64,000 bases of DNA from Pedobacter cryoconitis (lineage in GTDB: Bacteria > Bacteroidota > Bacteroidia > Sphingobacteriales > Sphingobacteriaceae), in the NCBI RefSeq assembly GCF_014200605.1, contig NZ_JACHCE010000008.1, forward strand, positions 62,001-126,000, given 5' to 3'. The notes beneath the pieces are model-generated. The model made no database searches, was not told the origin of the DNA, and worked only from the letters and a program-made list of their open reading frames with translations. Of this stretch, positions 10,701-18,863 are shown in pieces. The translations under genes were made by a program, and so were the position numbers. Every line of letters starts with the position of its first letter. The first letter of the stretch is position 1.

Positions 10701-10727
10701 GATTATAAGAAGAGGTTCAGCAATTAA
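7722..10727 (+). CDS. DUF2723-family membrane glycosyltransferase-like protein (TMEM260-like)
   Basis: Large inner-membrane protein of the GT-C fold type. The N-terminal DUF2723 domain holds the family signature SFWDCGEFIASAYRLQIAHQ at 31-50, including D34 and E37, which match the acidic motif in the first external loop of protein O-mannosyltransferases. About 10-12 membrane segments lie within residues 1-570, with a second signature NQPSLQPRERDYSYVGSFYA near 527-546. The C-terminal half (about 580-1001) is soluble and contains FTYGDNDTYPLWYAQEVEGI. In animals TMEM260, a member of this family, is a protein O-mannosyltransferase; in Bacteroidota the role is usually only predicted. It stands alone, so its lipid-linked sugar donor and acceptor are unknown. 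Length near 1000 aa is usual for the family. Confidence 0.88.
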   Translation: MEYRKINNLLGWLCFLIASSTYILTLEPSVSFWDCGEFIASAYRLQIAHQPGYPVFAMLGKMFSLLSFGDQTKVAYFMNMGSAIASGVTIMFLFWTITAIAKKLLLSKRDDVVEQSNLILIMGAGLVGALAFTYTDTFWFSAVETIVFALSSMCTAIVFWAILKWDAHADEPRSDKWLVFIAYIMGLSIGIHLLNLLTIPAIAMVYFFRRSKNITVKNGVWAFLSGVAILGFVQYGIRGYTVKLAAYFDLFFVNSLGLGFGSGASFFILLLVAAIVWGIVYSIRNKKTKLNLALLCIAFIYFGYASFAYIPIRAAADPHLNNSHPDNAFTLYGYLNRVQYGDNPLLTGPYYDSKVIEQKQGDIIYRKGKTQYENAGRKIEQIYDRTTFLPRMYSTSGQDVQFYKSWLQIPDNQPPTFADNMKWMFSWQMSQMYWRYFFWNFVGRYNDADGQADNQSIDGNWTSGIFDGGRHLPASVIHGVTYTPLYALPLFLGLIGFVYHIQRKKKDALIILLLFFFTGLAIVLYVNQPSLQPRERDYSYVGSFYAFAIWIGLGVIAIAESIRKFIPAKTAAMGSTVICLLLAPVLLAGKEWKSHDRSTKRVARDMAYNYLVSCPQNAILFTYGDNDTYPLWYAQEVEGIRTDVRIVNLSLLGTDWYIRQMQKKMNQSAPLPITMPYDKYEEGVRDVIYYSDQKIAGPVELKELFDFITSDNKQIMLEYQSGEYGNYLPTKSFKITVNPDEVIKNGVITPDQKSKLTKSMEWQYTSDYITKDNLAMLDILAHNNWKRPICFTTTMNSENFIGLQPYLYKEGFIYHLIPFEKDTAAQSPRAKTNTMVMYKNIMDKFEYGNFKNASYLDPQSRSVYYPVITATFIELIQGLIQEGHPELALKALQRYDLRMPDIIPYFDFSAQKLFLAQLAFQLNDVTFGSKLVNTVDKAVVDQLEYNYHLYTENKSKADLREIEFSFQLLNTMADFTKKSKQTSLSNQIQAQLDDYKKRFSN

Positions 10728-10822
10728 TCAGGCTAACGTGCTTGAATACAGATGTCTCCTTGCTTGTATGGAATTAAATCTTTTGTTGCAACTTATTCAG
10801 ATAAAAGTAGTCTTGTGATCAT

Positions 10823-12214
10823 ATGGCATTTAGAAAGTATTATTTATTACCGGTTTGTTTGATGCTGATTTCTGTTAGTCTATTTGCTCAAACACCCTTA
10901 CAGCTCAAACATATCGATTCCCTGATGCTTACTGCATCAAATCGTGGCGTTTTTAATGGCACCCTGTTAGTTGCCAGACATGGTAAGGTTATTTATGATA
11001 AAGCCTGGGGTTATGCCAATGCGGGCAAAACCCAAATGCTGACTACAGCAATGCTGTTCGACATCGGGTCGATTTCTAAAGAATTCAATGGGGTTAGCAT
11101 TATGCTGCTGAAAGAACGGGGTAAAATTAAACTGGATGACCCTGTATCTAAATATCTCACAGATCTGCCGGATTGGGCAGGTAAAGTACAAATCAGGAAT
11201 TTGATCAACTATACCAGTGGCCTGCCGAATTTTAAGGCGCAGTCGGATGAGACAGATCATGAGCTTTTGGATTCGCTTAAAAGTCTGACAAAGCTGAAAT
11301 TCGAACCCGGTTCGGCCTATATTTATGCACATGCAAATGTTTATCTGCAAAAGCGGATTATTGAAAAGGTTTCCGGATTATCTTATACAGATTTTGTAAA
11401 TAAATATATATTCAGGCCTTGTGGTATGAAGCACAGTATTATGGATGCCGATCTGAACAGGCCGGACATAGCCCGGGCATTTGATAATGATTTCAATGCT
11501 ACGCCTTATATTCAGCTGACGACCGGCTTTCCCAGACTTACCTCTGCCGATCTCTATACATTCATTACACGGCTTGAAGCATTGAAAATTATCAGTAAGG
11601 AATCTTTTGATCAGTTAGCTGTTAACTTTCCAGGCGGCGAAAGCAGCCTTGGTACTACTGGTTTTAAAGACGGAGAATTGCAATGGCATCGCCACCAGGG
11701 TTCCAATAGCAATTACGAAGCACTCATCTATACCGATCATGTTCAGGACATTTCTATGGTCATGGAAACGAACAACCAAAATTTTAAAGTGGATGCTATC
11801 AAAGGCGCTATACTTGCTATCTTACAAGACCAGCCCTTCAATATCCCTAAAAAATCGGTATACCTGGATATCAGAGATAAGATGGTGAAAAACATGGAAC
11901 AAGGCCTGGCCTTTTACCGCCATATCAAAGCAGAAGGACGGGAACAATATGACTTTGAGTTTGAAGCAGGTGATCTGATCAGTACCGGGAAGTATTTGCA
12001 ACGCAGGAGTCGCTTTGATGATGCCATCAGCTTATATGCCCTTGCCTCACCACTATGCGCCAGGAAGGCTGATCTTTCTTATGTTGATGAACTTACTGCT
12101 GAATGTTATTTAAAAAAGGGAGATCACGTGCAGGCAAAGGCCTGGTATGAAAAGGCTCTGGTGGCAGATGCGGGCAATAAGAATGCAAAAGGAATGATCA
12201 CTACCTTAAAATAA
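10823..12214 (+). CDS. secreted serine beta-lactamase-fold hydrolase with TPR tail
   Basis: Class C beta-lactamase/DD-peptidase fold (PF00144) enzyme, exported by a signal peptide ending near residue 22 (LFAQ). The catalytic SxxK is S83-I-S-K86, the second motif is Y168-A-H (Tyr present, the usual Asn replaced by His), and the third motif is H291-Q-G (HxG type). The catalytic domain ends near 340; residues about 360-463 are helical with TPR character (YLQRRSRFDDAISLYALASP, AECYLKKGDHVQAKAWYEKA). Such proteins are usually esterases or peptidases of unknown substrate and not true beta-lactamases. It is a single gene closed by the hairpin at 12226-12272. Confidence 0.85.
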   Translation: MAFRKYYLLPVCLMLISVSLFAQTPLQLKHIDSLMLTASNRGVFNGTLLVARHGKVIYDKAWGYANAGKTQMLTTAMLFDIGSISKEFNGVSIMLLKERGKIKLDDPVSKYLTDLPDWAGKVQIRNLINYTSGLPNFKAQSDETDHELLDSLKSLTKLKFEPGSAYIYAHANVYLQKRIIEKVSGLSYTDFVNKYIFRPCGMKHSIMDADLNRPDIARAFDNDFNATPYIQLTTGFPRLTSADLYTFITRLEALKIISKESFDQLAVNFPGGESSLGTTGFKDGELQWHRHQGSNSNYEALIYTDHVQDISMVMETNNQNFKVDAIKGAILAILQDQPFNIPKKSVYLDIRDKMVKNMEQGLAFYRHIKAEGREQYDFEFEAGDLISTGKYLQRRSRFDDAISLYALASPLCARKADLSYVDELTAECYLKKGDHVQAKAWYEKALVADAGNKNAKGMITTLK

Positions 12215-12225
12215 GCAAGATGTTG

Positions 12226-12272
12226 ATATAACAGGCAATGACAGAATTATTTCCTGTCATTGCCTGTTATAT
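12226..12272 (+). terminator. strong hairpin after the serine hydrolase gene
   Basis: Perfect 19-base arms (12226-12244 and 12254-12272; core AACAGGCAATGACAG / CTGTCATTGCCTGTT) around a 9-base loop. There is no long T-run, so it may act as a terminator or mainly protect the transcript 3' end. Confidence 0.65.
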
Positions 12273-12295
12273 AATGTCTCTCACCAAATAATTTT

Positions 12296-12426
12296 TTATA
12301 TCTGGGTCATACCACCGTCAGCTACCAGATCAATACCTGTATGATAGTGCCTTTGTCATTCAGCAGTGCAGTGGAAGTGCTTTCTGAACAGTAAAGAATG
12401 TTCCTTTCGCATTAACAATGAATTTT
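12296..12426 (-). pseudogene. relic of a short-chain dehydrogenase (SDR)
   Basis: On the minus strand the bases just after the YcaQ-like gene read VNAKGTFFTVQKALPL, then in a shifted frame LLNDKGTIIQ, then in a third frame GIDLVADGGMTQI followed by TAA at 12296-12298. These are the middle helix segment (NAKGTFFTVQKALPLL) and the C-terminal end (DGGM) typical of classical SDR oxidoreductases. About 100 residues between them, including the YxxxK site, are gone, and two frame changes are present. It cannot make an enzyme. Confidence 0.6.
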
Positions 12427-13623
12427 CTATGTTAAAAAACCTTTATTTATAGCTTTCAGGTAAGTTTCATTATTGGATTTCCTGAAGCTAATATTCCTGC
12501 ATTGATTGAATAAAACGAAAGCTTTTAAAGCCTGTATAAATTTTTCAATAGTGATTTGGTCGATCTCAACTGGTTCAAAATGCAGATTATGAATAATCAG
12601 CACTTTTTGTTTGCGATCGGCTTTCGCATCCATCCTTGCAATAAAAACATCGCCACAAAGTACTGGCAATGAGAAATAACCATACTTGCGTTTAGCGGCA
12701 GGTACAAAACATTCAATCTGGTAATCGAAATCAAAGAAGTCTTTCAAGCGGTGGCGAAAGACATTAAGGATATCAAAAGGGGAGAGGATGAAAACATCTT
12801 TAGCCAGTTCAATATCTATATTCTGGTTCGATAGCATATATAGCTGTGCGCTTTTTAGTCCATCAACACTGACTATTTGTACTTCGCCGTCTGCAATCAT
12901 TTGCTCCAGCTCAGTTTTTACCAGATTTCCTTTCACTCTCCTTGCCCTCCATTTTAACTCTTTAAGATAGGCTATTCCCAGTGCGCCAAGGGTACGACGG
13001 ATAATATACCTGGCAAATTCTTCCTTTGATGGCATGGTCAGGTCAGTTTCCGGAGAAACTAAATTGAGCGGCAGGTTGTATACTTTCTGGAAATTTTTGG
13101 TCCGGCTGATCATGAGGTGGCCCTCCAGATACAGGCGTTCGAGTGCTACTTTAGCTGGTCGCCAGTCCCACCAGCCGGTACTTGCTTCTAGTCTGTCGTC
13201 ATCGAAATCGCTCACCATCAAAGGTCCTTCCCGTTCCACCCGGTCAAGTGCAACTTTCATCATCCGCGTTTCGGCCGGGGTGAAAGGTTTTCCATGATTT
13301 GCAAATGCTTCTTTAACCGGTAATGAATATTTAAAGTCCCGAATGGGCAGATAACCTGCATCTGAGGTGAAATACTCAAATATCCGCCCGTCTTCGCCAA
13401 GTTCAGCCAGCCATTCTGTTTGGTAGTCTGGTATGCGTGCGGCCATTACATGGTGATGCGCACGCTCTACAACGTAATTAGTATCAAGTTGTACAAAACC
13501 TAAATGGTCTATTACCTGATAAACGGCTTCGATTCCCTCACCAAATTGTGCTTTCCTGGCGAGGCCGGCAGCGTTAAGGATAATTTTGCGGGCTTGCGAT
13601 TGGGTAAGGAAAATAGGTTCCAT
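12427..13623 (-). CDS. YcaQ/AlkX-like winged-helix DNA glycosylase family protein
   Basis: HTH_42 (DUF1006) family member, 398 aa. The family includes YcaQ and AlkZ glycosylases that remove alkylated bases and unhook interstrand crosslinks. The catalytic motif is Q45-L-D47 (VQLDT), the QxD form found in YcaQ-like enzymes as opposed to the QxQ of AlkZ. Tandem winged-helix regions follow (RIFEYFTSDAGYLPIRDF near 86-103; VALERLYLEGHLMISR near 160-175). C-terminal region includes FILSPFDILNVFRHRLKDFFDFDYQIECFVP split by a short loop. It is a single gene; its neighbours give no clue to regulation. Function as a repair glycosylase is inferred from the family. Confidence 0.85.
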   Translation of the reverse strand: MEPIFLTQSQARKIILNAAGLARKAQFGEGIEAVYQVIDHLGFVQLDTNYVVERAHHHVMAARIPDYQTEWLAELGEDGRIFEYFTSDAGYLPIRDFKYSLPVKEAFANHGKPFTPAETRMMKVALDRVEREGPLMVSDFDDDRLEASTGWWDWRPAKVALERLYLEGHLMISRTKNFQKVYNLPLNLVSPETDLTMPSKEEFARYIIRRTLGALGIAYLKELKWRARRVKGNLVKTELEQMIADGEVQIVSVDGLKSAQLYMLSNQNIDIELAKDVFILSPFDILNVFRHRLKDFFDFDYQIECFVPAAKRKYGYFSLPVLCGDVFIARMDAKADRKQKVLIIHNLHFEPVEIDQITIEKFIQALKAFVLFNQCRNISFRKSNNETYLKAINKGFLT

Positions 13624-13673
13624 GGTGCTAAAATAGTATAAAGATTGATGTCATCAAACCCCGGTCTAAAAAT

Positions 13674-15263
13674 CTAGTAAGGAATAATGCCCTTCCTTAA
13701 CCGTAAAATAACCTTCTGAATCTGTGGTGAAAAAATAAGGATAGCAATGATGAAAACTAAACCTGCAAGCATCAGATCATAATAATCCCGGGTAGCACGG
13801 GCTAATATTTGTTGTCCTACCAGTTTATTAAAATACGCTCCTGAAGCTTCTTTTGCTGTATAGATGTCATTGCCTGCATTCCTATATTTATTTTGAATAT
13901 CCAGCAGGGTAAGAGGTAATTGTGGATTCGTTTCGGTTAATGTTTCCCGGATCTTCTCCCTAACTGCAGATTTCGAAAATAGTTGAATTTCGTTATTCAG
14001 GGCTAAACTCGCGGTAAAACCTGTGAACCTTGCAAATATTCCAATAAGTGACGCATTTAATGCAATATTTGGGGGTGCTACGGAGCTGGTGAATGAAACA
14101 ATCGGAACAAATAAAACCCCTGTTGCAACACCATAGATAAACATAGGCAGGATGAAATCAATTGTTTCTCCCTGTACAGAAACAAAAAGTATCATATAGG
14201 CATAATACAAAGCCATAAAGCCAAAACCTGCTATGATAAGCCTGATCAGGTTAAATCCCATTAAGACAAATCGGGAGGTAACAAACATACTCAGGGCAGT
14301 TCCGGTAATTACTGCAATCCATATCGGAATGGTACTGAGTGGATCATTGCCCAGAATAACTTCAAAATAGCCATAAGCAAGTCCGGTACTTCCTTTGAAA
14401 ATGTAGAATGTGAAAAGCAGCAGCAAGCCGATGACAAAATTCTTTACCTTGAAAATTTGTAAGTTGATCAATGGCCGTTTAAGCTTCGATTCTCTAATAA
14501 CAAATAGCATCAGGATGATTAAATTCCCAAGGGTCAGAAAAACGATTAACGGACTGTCAAACCAGCCCAATTGCCGTCCATAGATCAGGCTGTATCCTAA
14601 TATCAGAATAAAAGATACATAAAACAGATACCCAGGCCAATCCACCTGATAAAGCGGGATCTTTTTTGTAAACCTTGCTTTGCTGTTCATCGTCAGCAAC
14701 ACCACAAATGTCAGGATGATGAGCATGATATTGAACCCATAAAATAACCAGTTGAAGTCATAAAAATAAAGTACTGTACTGGTATAGATGGAATAAAACG
14801 GAACGGAGATTTGTATACTTCCATAAAGGAGGGTATAGGCAATCACCCGGGCACGTGTAGACTGCAATCTTGGAAAGGTGAGTTGCAAGACAATACCTGA
14901 CATCAATGCACAGGTGATCCCCTGCACAAACTGGCAAATGATAAAGAGTGTCCAGTCTTTGAAATGAAAACAGAGGACGGAACATATGGCATTGACCGCG
15001 AGTGCCATGATCAGATATTTCCTTGGCGAAAAATACTTTACAATGCGAAAATCCAGTGCCAGAAAAGCTACTGTTGAGCCGTAGATAACTACCATGCCAT
15101 ATTGAACATCGGTAGACTGTACGCCATAAAAGCCCATTACCGTAACCGGACTACTGTAAAAGGCGAAACTAAACAGGCAAGTCATCAGAATAGCAAATAT
15201 TACAGACCTTGCCATCCATTCGCCTACCCATGGTTTGAAAACCGGAATTTGATGTGCTTGCAT
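13674..15263 (-). CDS. MFS drug-efflux permease, DHA2/EmrB type
   Basis: Inner-membrane proton-driven permease of an EmrAB/TolC-like pump. The 529 residues are mostly hydrophobic and give about 14 predicted membrane helices, the DHA2 arrangement (for example MVVIYGSTVAFLALDFRIV, SALMSGIVLQL-type helix with QGITCALMSG near 114-123). It starts 2 bases after the HlyD gene stop, so the two are translated together. It is the last gene of the operon TolC-HlyD-MFS. A periplasmic soluble loop is short. Drug specificity cannot be told from the sequence. Confidence 0.88.
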   Translation of the reverse strand: MQAHQIPVFKPWVGEWMARSVIFAILMTCLFSFAFYSSPVTVMGFYGVQSTDVQYGMVVIYGSTVAFLALDFRIVKYFSPRKYLIMALAVNAICSVLCFHFKDWTLFIICQFVQGITCALMSGIVLQLTFPRLQSTRARVIAYTLLYGSIQISVPFYSIYTSTVLYFYDFNWLFYGFNIMLIILTFVVLLTMNSKARFTKKIPLYQVDWPGYLFYVSFILILGYSLIYGRQLGWFDSPLIVFLTLGNLIILMLFVIRESKLKRPLINLQIFKVKNFVIGLLLLFTFYIFKGSTGLAYGYFEVILGNDPLSTIPIWIAVITGTALSMFVTSRFVLMGFNLIRLIIAGFGFMALYYAYMILFVSVQGETIDFILPMFIYGVATGVLFVPIVSFTSSVAPPNIALNASLIGIFARFTGFTASLALNNEIQLFSKSAVREKIRETLTETNPQLPLTLLDIQNKYRNAGNDIYTAKEASGAYFNKLVGQQILARATRDYYDLMLAGLVFIIAILIFSPQIQKVILRLRKGIIPY

Positions 15264-15265
15264 GA

Positions 15266-16312
15266 TTAATCTTTTAAAATGTAAACATTGGCATTCATTC
15301 CAGCAGAGAGCTTCGCTAATTTTTCGGGCGTATCGGTAAGCTTGATCCGGACGGGAATACGCTGTATAATTTTAATAAAATTACCTGTAGCGTTATCTGG
15401 AGGCAGTAATGAATAACGGGAACCGGTAGTTGGAGAAAGTGATTCGATAACTCCGCTGAATTTTTCGTTTGGGGAAGCATCTACTTCAATGGATACTGAT
15501 TGCCCTATCCTGAAATTGCCAATCTGTGTTTCCTTGAAGTTCGCCATTACCCATTTTTCTTCTGTTTGGTTTACCAAAAATGCCAGCGTTTGTCCTGGCT
15601 GTATCAACTGTCCTTCCTGAATGGTCTTTTTGCCTATCTGTCCGTCAAAAGGTGCAGTGATCACGGTATATTTAATATCTAGTTCCTGCCGTTCAAGCAG
15701 TGCTTCCTTGATTTTTATTTCTGCCGTTATCGCATTGCGCTGTACTTTAAGATCATTTAGTTTGGATTCGGCAACCTGCAGGGAAGCTTTTGCCTGATCA
15801 TAATCTGATTGTGTGATAGTCAAAGAGGTACTGATATTCTCGAATTTTTGTTGTGTGGCAGATTCATCGGCCAATAATTTTTTATAACGGTCAAATTCCC
15901 TTTGCTGCTGATTCAGTTTCGCTTTTGCACCTGTTAACTGTGCTTTGATTACTCCGATGCTCTTAATTTGTGTTTCTTCATTAGCAGCCAAAATGGGTAA
16001 TTTGGCATGCGAACCCATCAGTTCTGCTGCTGCGGCATTTCTTTTCAGTCCGTACTCGTCCATTTCGATCACTACAAGTGTATCTCCTCTTTTAACCTGC
16101 TGGTTGTCTTTGTAATAAATTCTTCTGATATAGCCACCTACCTTTGCATTTACAGGTGATAAATACGCATCTACCTGTGCATCATTGGTCTGTTCATAAC
16201 GGTGTGCTTTTAAGAAATATACTGCCCCCCAAATGAGCATTGCTGTCAATAGGGCAATGCCAAACCATTTGGTTAGGGTTACAATTATTTTATCTGTTCT
16301 ATTCTTGTCCAT
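15266..16312 (-). CDS. HlyD/EmrA-family periplasmic adaptor
   Basis: Membrane fusion protein linking the MFS permease to the outer-membrane TolC channel. One N-terminal membrane anchor at about 15-30 is followed by a barrel-sandwich half (VDAYLSPVNAKVGGYIRRIY, DTLVVIEMDEYGLKRN), a long coiled-coil hairpin (about 95-205, rich in Q, K, E and A) and the second lipoyl half with the family motif ITAPFDGQIGKKTIQEGQLI near 218-237. The C-terminal beta-barrel carries VMANFKETQIGNFRIGQSVS. Length 348 aa fits EmrA. It sits 10 bases after the TolC-family gene stop. Confidence 0.92.
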   Translation of the reverse strand: MDKNRTDKIIVTLTKWFGIALLTAMLIWGAVYFLKAHRYEQTNDAQVDAYLSPVNAKVGGYIRRIYYKDNQQVKRGDTLVVIEMDEYGLKRNAAAAELMGSHAKLPILAANEETQIKSIGVIKAQLTGAKAKLNQQQREFDRYKKLLADESATQQKFENISTSLTITQSDYDQAKASLQVAESKLNDLKVQRNAITAEIKIKEALLERQELDIKYTVITAPFDGQIGKKTIQEGQLIQPGQTLAFLVNQTEEKWVMANFKETQIGNFRIGQSVSIEVDASPNEKFSGVIESLSPTTGSRYSLLPPDNATGNFIKIIQRIPVRIKLTDTPEKLAKLSAGMNANVYILKD

Positions 16313-16322
16313 AATTTTTGTA

Positions 16323-17657
16323 TTAAAGAATTCCTGCGATTGCCAGTAATCGGATATGACTGAGTTTTAAATTTGTTTGTGCGGTTGTCAGGTTAAATTT
16401 TGCCTCCAGCAAAGCATTTTCTGCTTCCAAAAGATCGGTCAGAAGTGATTCCTGATTGAGATAACTGTTTCTGATGACCCGAACGGTTTCGACAGTTTTA
16501 TTCATGTTTTTTTCTACGGTTTTTACACTTTCCAAAGCCTGTTGCTGTTGTAAATAAGCTTCTTTTACCTGAATTGAAATTTCATCCTTTTGAATGCTGG
16601 CTTTTTCTTTTGCCTGATTATTTACGGCCTGGGCACGTGCAATGGAATGTTTGCTTTTGTATAAATTATCAATAGAAAATTGCACCCTGATCCCTGTTTG
16701 CCCAAATCCCCATAAATCATTGGAGTAAGGATAAAATGAGATCTGCGGATAGGTATAATTGTAATTGGAATACAAGGAAATTTTAGGTGACAGCGTAGCT
16801 TTAATTTGCTTAATATTTAGTTCACTCAATTTAATGTCGTTATTGACCATTTTATACGCTGGCGATTCGAGGAGTGCGATAGCCAGGTAATCGGTGTAAC
16901 CGGAATCCTTAAGGGGCTCCATTTCAAAACCGGCTTTATAGGGAATAACTAATTCTGCTTCGTTATCACGGCCTGTCAGGATGTTGAGGCGTTGTGTGGT
17001 CACGTCAATTTTCTTCTTAATAGCTGAAAGGTTTAATTCCAATTGAGATAATTTCACCGAGGTTCTCAGCACATCACTTTTCAGCACAATACCGTTTTTA
17101 TGTAAGCTTTCTATAAGTGATAGCTGTTTTTTCTCAGCAGCGATTTCTGCAGCAAGAAAATCACGGAAGTGCAGATATTTATACAGATCGAAATAAGCAA
17201 CAGCGACATTGTATTTTACGCTGTGCTTTTGCAAATCGGTTTCATACTGCCTGTGTGTCTCTTCTTCCTGCTTCATCCTGATATTTCTTCTGTCTTTACC
17301 ACCGTTGAAGAGGTTAAAATTTAAGTTGTATCCGACTCCATAACCATAACCTTTTACAGGCACATCTTGTGGAGATGAGAATAATCCATTATCGTAAATG
17401 AGAAATTTGGTATTGAGTTTTACATCCCCGCCTATTGAAAGTTCCGGTAGCAGACGGTCTTTGGCTTCGAGTACTTCTAAATTACTTTGCTGGAGGTTTA
17501 AATCCGATAGTTTTAGTTGCCGGTTGTTCTTTTCGGCGACCTTCCATATTTCTTCCAAACTCCATACCCGGGCCGTTTCTGCGTCCTGGGCATGGAGAGA
17601 TTGTGCGAATAATAGCAGTATAGCTCCCAAAATTGGAATTGATTTATAGCGTTTCAT
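16323..17657 (-). CDS. TolC-family outer-membrane efflux protein
   Basis: Outer-membrane channel of the tripartite pump. Signal peptide to about A23 (SLHAQ), no lipobox. Two long-helix OEP repeats are visible: LKLSDLNLQQSNLEVLEAKD and later KASIQKDEISIQVKEAYLQQ near the second coiled coil, with LIESLHKNGIVLKSDVLR in between. Length 444 aa is typical. It follows a 77-codon ORF by 11 bases and precedes the HlyD gene by 10 bases, so all four genes are probably one transcript read away from the AraC gene. Confidence 0.93.
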   Translation of the reverse strand: MKRYKSIPILGAILLLFAQSLHAQDAETARVWSLEEIWKVAEKNNRQLKLSDLNLQQSNLEVLEAKDRLLPELSIGGDVKLNTKFLIYDNGLFSSPQDVPVKGYGYGVGYNLNFNLFNGGKDRRNIRMKQEEETHRQYETDLQKHSVKYNVAVAYFDLYKYLHFRDFLAAEIAAEKKQLSLIESLHKNGIVLKSDVLRTSVKLSQLELNLSAIKKKIDVTTQRLNILTGRDNEAELVIPYKAGFEMEPLKDSGYTDYLAIALLESPAYKMVNNDIKLSELNIKQIKATLSPKISLYSNYNYTYPQISFYPYSNDLWGFGQTGIRVQFSIDNLYKSKHSIARAQAVNNQAKEKASIQKDEISIQVKEAYLQQQQALESVKTVEKNMNKTVETVRVIRNSYLNQESLLTDLLEAENALLEAKFNLTTAQTNLKLSHIRLLAIAGIL

Positions 17658-17668
17658 GGATTTTATTT

Positions 17669-17902
17669 TTAGGAATGATTTGTACGTTCTCTTTTATTTG
17701 GGAACCAGTTTTTTACTATCTTTCTTAACTCATCAAAAACAAAGGTTAAATCGATCAGGGGCATGAAAGGATAAGAAGAAGCCAGCCAGTAGATATAAAG
17801 TGCTTCAATGTCTTCTGCTGAATTAGATTCTGAATGGTCACAAGGTTTCTCTTGTGCCAAAAGCTCAACGTCTTGATTAGGGTTTGTGATTTTCTGTTTC
17901 AT
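17669..17902 (-). CDS. small protein of unknown function, first ORF of the efflux operon
   Basis: 77 codons from ATG at 17902. The N-terminal half is acidic (EKPCDHSESNSAEDIEALYI), the middle is mildly hydrophobic (YWLASSYPFMPLIDLTFVF) and the end is basic (KNWFPNKRERTNHS). I recognise no family. Its tight spacing to the TolC gene and its promoter-proximal position support it being translated; it could be a leader peptide or a small regulator of the pump. The hydrophobic stretch is too short and broken by prolines to be a clear membrane helix. Confidence 0.5.
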   Translation of the reverse strand: MKQKITNPNQDVELLAQEKPCDHSESNSAEDIEALYIYWLASSYPFMPLIDLTFVFDELRKIVKNWFPNKRERTNHS

Positions 17903-17924
17903 AATGACTCTATTATTTACATAG

Positions 17925-17932
17925 CAAAACTA
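17925..17932 (-). promoter_or_regulatory. candidate -7 box of the efflux operon
   Basis: Reads TAGTTTTG on the minus strand, matching the Bacteroidota -7 consensus TAnnTTTG, 22 bases before the ATG of the small ORF. A TTTAC lies about 16 bases further upstream in place of the usual -33 TTG. Confidence 0.4.
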
Positions 17933-17978
17933 TTCATGCGGGTAAAACATCTTTTTATATAATCAGCCTAATATTTGT

Positions 17979-17986
17979 TATATTTG
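17979..17986 (+). promoter_or_regulatory. candidate -7 box of the AraC gene
   Basis: TATATTTG matches TAnnTTTG and ends only 5 bases before the first ATG (17992). If used, transcription would begin at or next to the start codon and the message would be leaderless. No clear -33 TTG was found at the right distance. Confidence 0.35.
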
Positions 17987-17991
17987 GCCAT

Positions 17992-18780
17992 ATGGATATG
18001 CTTAGGCAACTTATAAATAGTGTTGATCAGAATCCTGACTCTATTTTGGTGGTTCGACAGCAAACCGAACAGCGATTGCCTTCACATCAGCACGATAAAG
18101 CTCAGTTGCTATTGGTTTTTGGTGGGATTGCTTACTTGCAGACGGATGAAAAGGATTACTATATTCCGTCCAGTCATTATATCTGGATACCTAAAAATTA
18201 TCCGCACAACCTGATGTTCAACACGCAGGATCTGTACATCATAAATATTTATTTTCCCGGAGAAAGTTCCGGCGAATTTTATAATGAGCTGGGCATTTAT
18301 CCGGTGAGTAAGCTCTTATCTGAAATGCTGTATTTTAGCGAAAAATGGCAGGGTGATTATTTCAGGGGATCATGGGAATTTGAGTTTCTAACCACACTGA
18401 GAAACGTGCTGCCTAAAGAAAATCTTAAAAAGTTTTCCATCCAGCTCCCCACTACTGACGATCAGCGGCTCCAGGCTATTGTTGGTCAGCTTCGGAGTCT
18501 GTTGAATGAAAACCTTACCTTAGAAAGTACGGCCAGACAATGGGGGATGAGCGTAAGAAGTTTGACAAGATTATTTCAGACGAAACTTCACATTACCTTT
18601 ATTCAATATGTGAAAATGCTGCGGATTATCCGGGCTATGGAATTGATTAAAGACAGCGATCTGAATATGACCGAAATCGCCTATGAGATTGGATATTCGA
18701 ATATAGCTGCATTCAGTAATAATTTTCATCAATTGACAAACATGAGGCCTACTGAATTTAAGACAATGTCAAGAGTTTAG
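17992..18780 (+). CDS. AraC-family transcriptional regulator
   Basis: 262 aa with an N-terminal cupin-like sensor (HQHDKAQLLLVFGGIAYLQT near 31-50; IPSSHYIWIPKNYPHNLMF) and a C-terminal pair of HTH motifs: TLESTARQWGMSVRSLTRLF and MTEIAYEIGYSNIAAFSNNF, with the family ending MRPTEFKTMS. It is divergent from the efflux operon across 89 bases, the usual arrangement for a local regulator, so it probably controls the pump in response to a small molecule. Two ATGs (codons 1 and 3) are possible starts. Confidence 0.9.
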   Translation: MDMLRQLINSVDQNPDSILVVRQQTEQRLPSHQHDKAQLLLVFGGIAYLQTDEKDYYIPSSHYIWIPKNYPHNLMFNTQDLYIINIYFPGESSGEFYNELGIYPVSKLLSEMLYFSEKWQGDYFRGSWEFEFLTTLRNVLPKENLKKFSIQLPTTDDQRLQAIVGQLRSLLNENLTLESTARQWGMSVRSLTRLFQTKLHITFIQYVKMLRIIRAMELIKDSDLNMTEIAYEIGYSNIAAFSNNFHQLTNMRPTEFKTMSRV

Positions 18781-18863
18781 GGTAAATTGCAGGTAAATAT
18801 TTTATATTGCTGCTGTGATTAACAGATATATGATCACCCGCTTAACTAAAATACTTGTGTGAT

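Noticed and set aside
10967..11350. 127-codon minus-strand ORF over the serine hydrolase SxxK region
   Set aside because: Shadow of a conserved catalytic domain.
10823..12214. Beta-lactam resistance gene
   Set aside because: The SxxK/HxG hydrolase has Y-A-H rather than Y-x-N and a TPR tail, typical of esterase/peptidase-like relatives and not AmpC.
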